A DNA stretch of 64,000 nt from NCBI GenBank assembly GCA_014529385.2, contig CM043947.1:127406891-127470890 (forward strand), written 5' to 3'. Origin of the DNA: Adiantum capillus-veneris (Eukaryota; Streptophyta; Polypodiopsida; Polypodiales; Pteridaceae). Below the pieces are notes generated by a model. It worked only from the letters and a program-made list of their open reading frames with translations. It was not told the origin of the DNA and did no database searches. The position numbers and the translations under genes were made by a program. Below, in pieces: positions 1 to 64,000 of this stretch (position 1 is the first letter of the stretch; the number at the start of each line of letters is the position of its first letter).

Positions 1-620
1 GAGAAGGGCCTCACAGCTGAGTTCCTGACAAACTTTTGGGAGCGCTTGTGGGACGGAAGACAGCAGAGGAGAGTCATCATGTTCCAGTGGCTTGTCACCC
101 ATCGAGCTACTGCATTGGGGAGTTGGTTGGTCTACAATGGCCATCCAGCGGGTTGTGCCGCTTGTGACCACCCACTTGAGTCAGAGGCATTGTTTATGGA
201 ACTGCCCCATGGCGCAGCAGGTTTGGCTTCGGATTCTATGGTTGATGATAGCCCTGTCATCAGCCAGCCAATACAATTGAGGTACTCTTGCTTGGTCCAC
301 CCTCACATGGCCAGCACTTCGTTTTGAGTTGTCCTTAGCTAGCAGGATGATTGTGATACAAGAGGGCCGGCCTACACTCTAGCTCGTCACAGAGCTTACG
401 CCCCAGGAGTGGAGCAATGATAGAGAGCTTTGTTGGGAGCTTATCTGCAGCCTGACTCTCTGGTTCATATGGAGAGCCCGTTGCTTCCACATCTTTGACA
501 CCCGCCCCATCCCTCCGGTGGAGACAATACAGCTCCGACCGTATGCGGGAGCGGACCGTGAGGCATTCCTACGACTTTAGCGTCCAGGGCCTTTCTACAC
601 CATGGTCCATGGGGCTCCTA
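1..620 (+). pseudogene. L1-type LINE fragment, zf-RVT-like C-terminal region
   Basis: The frame from base 1 reads a Trp/Arg-rich segment (FWERLWDGRQQRRVIMFQWL), then a Cys-x2-Cys pair (CAACDHPLES). After a one-base frameshift near 180 it continues as HCLWNCPMAQQVWLRILW. This is the order of the zinc-binding region that follows the reverse transcriptase in plant L1 LINEs. A second stretch at about 424-620 contains a Trp-Phe-Ile-Trp-Arg-Ala-Arg segment and one stop. No RT domain is present, so only the 3' part is in the window. It differs from the LINE family that dominates the rest of the window. Confidence 0.5.
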
Positions 621-1387
621 GATGGTATTACAGGCCACCTGTGTGGTTGTTTCCTCCTCCCATATCCTGATTTAGCCATCATTGTACACATCTCTTTTTT
701 TCATTGGGAACGTCTCCCCTCATGCTGATGTAGTCCCCCCTCTTGTTGGGGCAGTTTGTAGTCCAATGGGCAGTTTTATTAAGTAACAGAAGGATTTTTT
801 CTTGGGGGGGGAAAAAACTCAATAGAGTTTCTTCACTTCCTGCATCAGGAAGGATTTCCATGTCATAGGCTTGTGATGGGCAGGGGGATGCGATCTAGTT
901 GAGTCGAAGCGTCAGTGACGGTTTTCTTTTGCTACTGGCCATCTGGATATGGATGTATAAAAGAGAGGGAGCTTGAAAGGGCTGACTGCCAAGGGGTTTC
1001 CCCCTGAACCGCAGTGGGGGCTGAATTAGGGACGGGGTACCCTCCATGTGTACCAAGCCCCTAAGGAGGGCAGCTGTAATAACACATGCGGCAAGCAATC
1101 CCCCTGCTTCAAGAGGCAAATTTGACCACTCGCTTTGAAAGACTCTTATGAGTCATAAGAGATATGATAGCAATGGCCAAAATGACTAAAGTCAAAAGTT
1201 ACAGCAGAGTTGGTATAATTCCAGTTGCGTCTATATGGGTATATGAAAGAAGAAAATCAAATGTACTCGCTAAGAAGGATGTGACAATTATATTGTGCAA
1301 CACCAAGAGAAATAATAAAGAGGTTTTTTTTTTGTTGTTTGGGTTGGGGGGGCAGCCGGGGGGGTTGAAGGTTTTAGAGCTTCAAAC
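621..1387. other. Intronic sequence without recognised feature
   Basis: I see no coding homology, LTR edge or RNA gene here. It lies downstream (minus strand) of the exon at 1388-1444 and should be part of the next PAS1 intron. It contains two homopolymer runs, T at 1324-1332 and G near 1346-1351. Confidence 0.4.
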
Positions 1388-60223
<58,836 letters not shown>

Positions 60224-60726
60224 CTAAAATAAAAAGGCCAGAGCCGTCAGCTGAAAACATACATAAAGTGAAAAACTGCATATATACACACAGATAGATG
60301 ACAATTCCTCAAAAACACAGGTCTGTATCAAAGTCCCAATTAATTGAGAAATCAAAGTGCCATTTAAAAGATGGACATTGGCTGATTTTTCTCTTGAACA
60401 CCAAAAGCTCAGCATAAGTTTAGTAGTATGCATCTTTCAAAACTTCTTTGCAAATAGTAGCCCCGGTAGTTTTTAGTTGTATGTTTTAATGAGACTGCTG
60501 TGTAGGTTTCCTTCTTGCTGTCTAGTTCCTTCTAATAGGAAAAACACCATAATAACAATTTGCTTCCCATCTCCTATCCATCACGACTTCCTAAGGGTCC
60601 CACTTCCAAGTCTGTTTACCATCTCTGTCAACTATGATGGAACCCCTCTAAATCTGCACCAAGTTAACAGCGAAACTTTTCAAAACCTTACTCAAATTAA
60701 CCTTTCAGTTTATCCTGCAACTTTTT
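60224..60726. other. Intron sequence right of the PAS1-like exon
   Basis: The pyrimidine-rich stretch next to the acceptor fits an intron end. I find no exon for the first FKBP domain here. Confidence 0.4.
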
Positions 60727-61463
60727 TTTTTTTTCCAAGTTGTGAGATATTCGTTTGATCATGAACAAACAAATCAATTTGACGACTCGAAGAGCTAACC
60801 ATCACAGATACGGACCTTAGTAAGACCTACACCACATATGCAAGCACCTTGGGAGTGACCTCAAGCAGCAGCCAAGCAGTAAACAATGCTCAGAAATACA
60901 ATTCTAAATAAAGCCAAAAATCTAAGCTTGGTAAGTACTAAATAGATGATATTTGAGCATCAGATTTGGTTGGCTGTGTAACCCAGTATCTGTATCAGAT
61001 TGAGGAGGAGACTGAGATCTACACCTGACAGCTCGCCTGCACACATACCAATTAGTCTATACCCCATGTTCGCAGTTTGGGAATAGTGTTGCAGCTTTAA
61101 TTTTTTTTTCCAAGTTGTGAGATATTCATTTGATCATGAACAAACAAATCAATTTGACCACTCCAAGACCTAACCATCACAAGTACGGATCTTAGTAAGA
61201 CCTACACCAACATATGCAAGCACCTTGGGAGTGACCTCAAGCAGCAGCCAAGCAGTAAACAATGCTCAGAAATAAAATTCTAAATAAAGCCAAAAATCTA
61301 AGCTTGGTAAGTACTAAATAAATGATATTTGAACATCAGATTTGGTTGGCTGTGTAACCCAGTATCTGTATCAGATTGAGGGGACTGAGATCTACACCTG
61401 ACAGCTCGCCTGCACACATACCAATCAGTCTATACCCCATGTTCGCAGTTTGGGAACAGTGTT
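60727..61463. repeat. Tandem duplication of about 380 bp
   Basis: The segment starting TTTTTTCCAAGTTGTGAGAT at about 60727 recurs from about 61106 with only a few substitutions and a 3-bp indel (GAGGAGGAGAC against GAGGGGAC). Both copies end GTTCGCAGTTTGGGAA. There is no coding capacity. Confidence 0.9.
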
Positions 61464-61489
61464 GATGTAGGATGGCCTAGCTTATGAGA

Positions 61490-61732
61490 GCTGACTTCTA
61501 AAGTCAAAGAAGGTTGCACATATTTACAAGAAGGAGCTCTTAGCGGTGATACATGCTTTGAGTTCGTGGAAGTATTATTTGCTTGGTGCATTTACAATAC
61601 ACATTGCCATCAAAGTTTGTGTTACTTCTTGTCTAAACCGAAGTTATCCGACGAGCAGATTGTTGAGGAGTGCAGTGTGCGGAATGCGTGCGTGCGGTGC
61701 AGTGTGTGCGTGAGGGAAAGGGAGAAAGAGAG
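61490..61732 (+). pseudogene. Gypsy RNase H fragment
   Basis: KKELLAVIHALSSWKYYLLG at 61527, then shifted FLSKPKLSDEQIVEE (61637). This is the gypsy RNase H block with Trp-Lys-x-Tyr-Leu-Leu-Gly. It is cut on the right by the LTR at 61733. Confidence 0.7.
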
Positions 61733-62344
61733 TGCAACAAACTTGGACACCCCAAGTCAAGATTATGTCGCGACACATTAGAGATTCACTTCAAAACACT
61801 TCACAAGTTTAAGAGAGAGAGTCAACACGGCCCGGCGTAGTTCTGTGCCAAGAGAGATAGGCCCCAAAAATTGGCGCTCCTTTCGGTATTTCTTTTATAT
61901 TAATCTTTGAGCAAAGTACAACTGCCCACGGGTGCTCGCTCTCAAACTCGCGTCTAGATGCTCTGAGAAGTGAGCCCGTTGGGTCCATTATAAAGGTTAC
62001 AAAGGGATGCCAAAAGCAAAGCCCCCAAAAGCATTAAACTCAAAAGCAACTTCTCCCAAAAGCATCTTGGGTAAAATCTGCCAGTAAAAGCAGTCAGCGC
62101 TGTTTTTGGAAATCCGTACAGCCAGCCAACGTAAAATGCGGAGAATCCGTCCAATACCACATCAGCTGCTCAGTGCGTTTTTCGACAGTCCGTAAAGTCA
62201 GTGTAATTTGTGGTCGTCCGTACAACAGCCATGCCAGCATGCTCTTCGCTTTATTTTAAAACCTAGTGTCCCTTTTTGGCACCTCGGCAGTTGTCCACAA
62301 GTTGAAACAACTATATAGTCGTGCCACATCATCAGTTTGTGACA
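61733..62344 (-). repeat. 3' LTR of a second minus-strand chromovirus
   Basis: TGCAACAAACTTGGACACCCC..CAGTTTGTGACA on the plus strand, 612 bp. It has the AAAATTGGCGCTCCTTTCGG block at 61868. It lacks a (TC)n tract, like 8501-9047. The matching 5' LTR lies beyond the window. Confidence 0.82.
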
Positions 62345-62944
62345 TACCCCCCTCTTGAAACAACTGTAATCGCCCTTGATTACGCCTGCAAAACATCCAG
62401 AGGCCATAAACTGTCTTAGTAGACGTTGACTGTTAGTACCGACGCACTAGACACGACACATCTAGCACTTGTACAAAGACGACAGTCACATCACATGACA
62501 AATCCCAAAAAAAATCATTCCAAATCTCAGATCATGACTGCCAGCAACGTATTTCGTAATCGCATCTAGATCCATTCCGGACCTCACTAATGCCCGATTA
62601 ACTAATCCTTATTGCGATCATGCCTATAGAGATTTATGAGACAGAAATGCTGCAGTCATTTCATCTTTCAGTTCCTCACTCAAACAAGTCAAGTGAGAGA
62701 GTACAAATCAAGCATATTCAATTTCGGGAATTCCGTTTCATAAAGTCATACAGCAGAATACTTATAAAGTCATATAGCAGAATATTGGTCAGCCCATTAG
62801 TATCCCTGAAACCCAAAGGGGACATTAGTGACCTTATTCAAAATCGAGGTAATCTATTGACTAAGGAGCGGAGTGACTCCCCTCTTGTGCAAACCCGCAG
62901 CACCAAATTCATCCTTGCTGAGTTCTGGGTTCTATCGGAGTAGA
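62345..62944 (-). other. 3' untranslated region and polypurine tract of the second chromovirus
   Basis: The plus strand reads TACCCCCCTCTTGAAAC next to the LTR. The block GATTAACTAATCCTTATTGC matches 14095 in the other element. A short direct repeat of ATAAAGTCATA(C/T)AGCAGAATA lies at 62741-62786. Confidence 0.65.
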
Positions 62945-63211
62945 CTATGCTAAACCAAATGCTTCAAGGTGAAGGTCCAAAATCAAAGGAGTATCTACTA
63001 AGTCCTCCTCCTCCATCCACTTCGCATCTAACGCCATATAGTTCTTGAATTTAACCAAGAACCGCCGAATCACTTTACCTTTCATCTTTCTTTCCTTGTG
63101 TGCCAAAACCTGTTCAGGAACGAGTATCTCTTCGCTTTCTTCCACTTCCGGTTGCTCATGAGGCTCCCCATCAACTAGCACATCACCTTTAAAAGTTTTC
63201 AAGAGACTCAC
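62945..63211 (-). CDS. Chromodomain end of the second chromovirus polyprotein
   Basis: The frame runs from SLLKTFKGDVLVDGEPHEQP through PEQVLAHKERKMKGKVIRRF to LVKFKNYMALDAKWMEEEDL and a stop. This is a complete group II type chromodomain. Lys-Trp-Met-Glu-Glu-Glu closes the fold, where Trp is the conserved aromatic. Unlike the copy at 14420-14660 it has no frameshift inside the domain. Confidence 0.85.
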   Translation of the reverse strand: MSLLKTFKGDVLVDGEPHEQPEVEESEEILVPEQVLAHKERKMKGKVIRRFLVKFKNYMALDAKWMEEEDLVDTPLILDLHLEAFGLA

Positions 63212-64000
63212 ATAGAATGCATTGTGAATCTTCCAAGTATCGGGCAGCTTGAGTCGAAAGGAGACATCATTATCTTTTCTTTAATCTGGAAAGGGCCATA
63301 ATACCTTAAGCTAAGCTTTGGAAAAAGCCGCTCCTTTCCCTTTCGTTTCCTTACACATGCCTTCTCATAACGTAAGAGCACCCAATCGTCTTCCTTTAAT
63401 TTCAAATCTCGTTGATGTTGATCTGCTGCCTTCTTATGTCGTTCTTGATATTTCAATAAACGCCTCCCAGACCTTGGCAAAAGCAGTGTCAAAGTCCCTC
63501 GTGTACTCGTCGACTTCAAAAATCTGCTGCCTTCTTATGTCGTTCTTGAGATTTCTCTAAAGCCTCCCAGACCTTGGCAAAAGCAGTGTCAAAGTCCCTC
63601 GTGTACTGGTCGACTTCAAAAATCTTATCTCTAGTGCTGAGAAAGGGTGGAACCTTCGGAGCACCTTTAATTATCTCAAATGGTGCCTTCCCTGTCCAAG
63701 AGTGAACCGTGTTATTGTAGGCAAATTCCACCAAAGGCAAAAAAGTTCCCATTGAGTCTTCTCTGCAGAGATGTAAGACTTCAATAAATCCAGAACAACT
63801 GAATTTGCAATCTCAAATTGCCCATCTATATGCGGCTAAAATGATGACGAGAACAGCAACCGTGTGCCAATGTTCTCTTAATATCCCTCCAAAACAAACT
63901 CGTGAATCGGGGAGCTCTGTCGGAAACTATTGTCTCAAGCATGCCATGTACTCGAAATATTTGTGCAATGAACAATCTCCTTAAATGGTCCGGCTTGACT
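63208..64000 (-). pseudogene. Integrase part of the second chromovirus, continues beyond the window
   Basis: It reads VEFAYNNTVHSWTGKAPFEI (63720) and KVPPFLSTRDKIFEVDQYTR, then HQRDLKLKEDDWVLLRYEKA and FPKLSLRYYGPFQIKEK. These match residues about 220-340 of the integrase at 14657-15751. A 105-bp tandem duplication (about 63428-63630) repeats the AKVWEALEKSQERHKKAAD segment and breaks the frame. The catalytic core beyond 63780 is frameshifted and leaves the window. Confidence 0.82.

Noticed and set aside
62620-62943. A 107-residue plus-strand frame next to the chromodomain
   Set aside because: It is antisense to the 3' untranslated region of a minus-strand chromovirus, and the equivalent region at 13985-14327 has different frames.

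Overview
This window is nuclear DNA from a land plant with a large, transposon-rich genome. It has GT-AG introns, chromodomain Ty3/gypsy and Ty1/copia elements with initiator-tRNA-Met primer sites (TGGTATCAGAGC), and exons of the plant-type multidomain immunophilin PASTICCINO1. The size and density of the nested retroelements would suit a fern, gymnosperm or similar lineage. The sequence alone does not decide which.

The only host gene I can support is a PAS1-like FKBP/TPR gene on the minus strand. Eight exons (60139-60223, 31944-32105, 31785-31842, 31414-31565, 2345-2442, 2195-2264, 1594-1653, 1388-1444) join in one continuous reading frame with GT-AG borders. They cover an FKBP-like domain, the next FKBP-like domain and the start of the TPR region. 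Both gene ends lie outside the window. Two introns are about 28.0 and 29.0 kb; almost everything else described here sits in them.

Intron of 29 kb (2443-31413). A decayed copia element (4203-~24175) is split in its RNase H region by an 8501-23720 insertion whose two terminal LTRs point in opposite directions. The right LTR of that insertion is in turn split by two solo LTRs (9780-11060, 11146-12977) and by a full chromovirus (13143-23314, target duplication CTATA). That chromovirus carries a deleted copia element inside its pol (16457-19812, target duplication CATTC). Downstream, 24176-30893 is a head-to-tail array of four LINE copies separated by (TC)n tracts.

Intron of 28 kb (32106-60138). 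It holds a young Gag-only LTR retrotransposon (33060-37931), then a chromovirus LTR (38712-41906) interrupted by a solo LTR and, in its (TC)n tract, by two LINE copies. Next come a gypsy pol fragment carrying a non-autonomous hAT element (42026-42585) and a nearly intact copia element (45017-50279, target duplication TTTAA). Gypsy, L1 and LTR fragments (50285-56600) and a minus-strand LINE (56686-58795) follow. To the right of exon 60139-60223 are a 380-bp tandem duplication and the 3' half of another minus-strand chromovirus (61733 to the window end).

The most unusual system is the LINE family. Its copies are repeatedly joined to (TC)n microsatellites at both ends. The C-terminal region of ORF2 carries a canonical PCNA-interacting peptide (Q-x-x-I-T-D-F-F), followed by a conserved basic tail.
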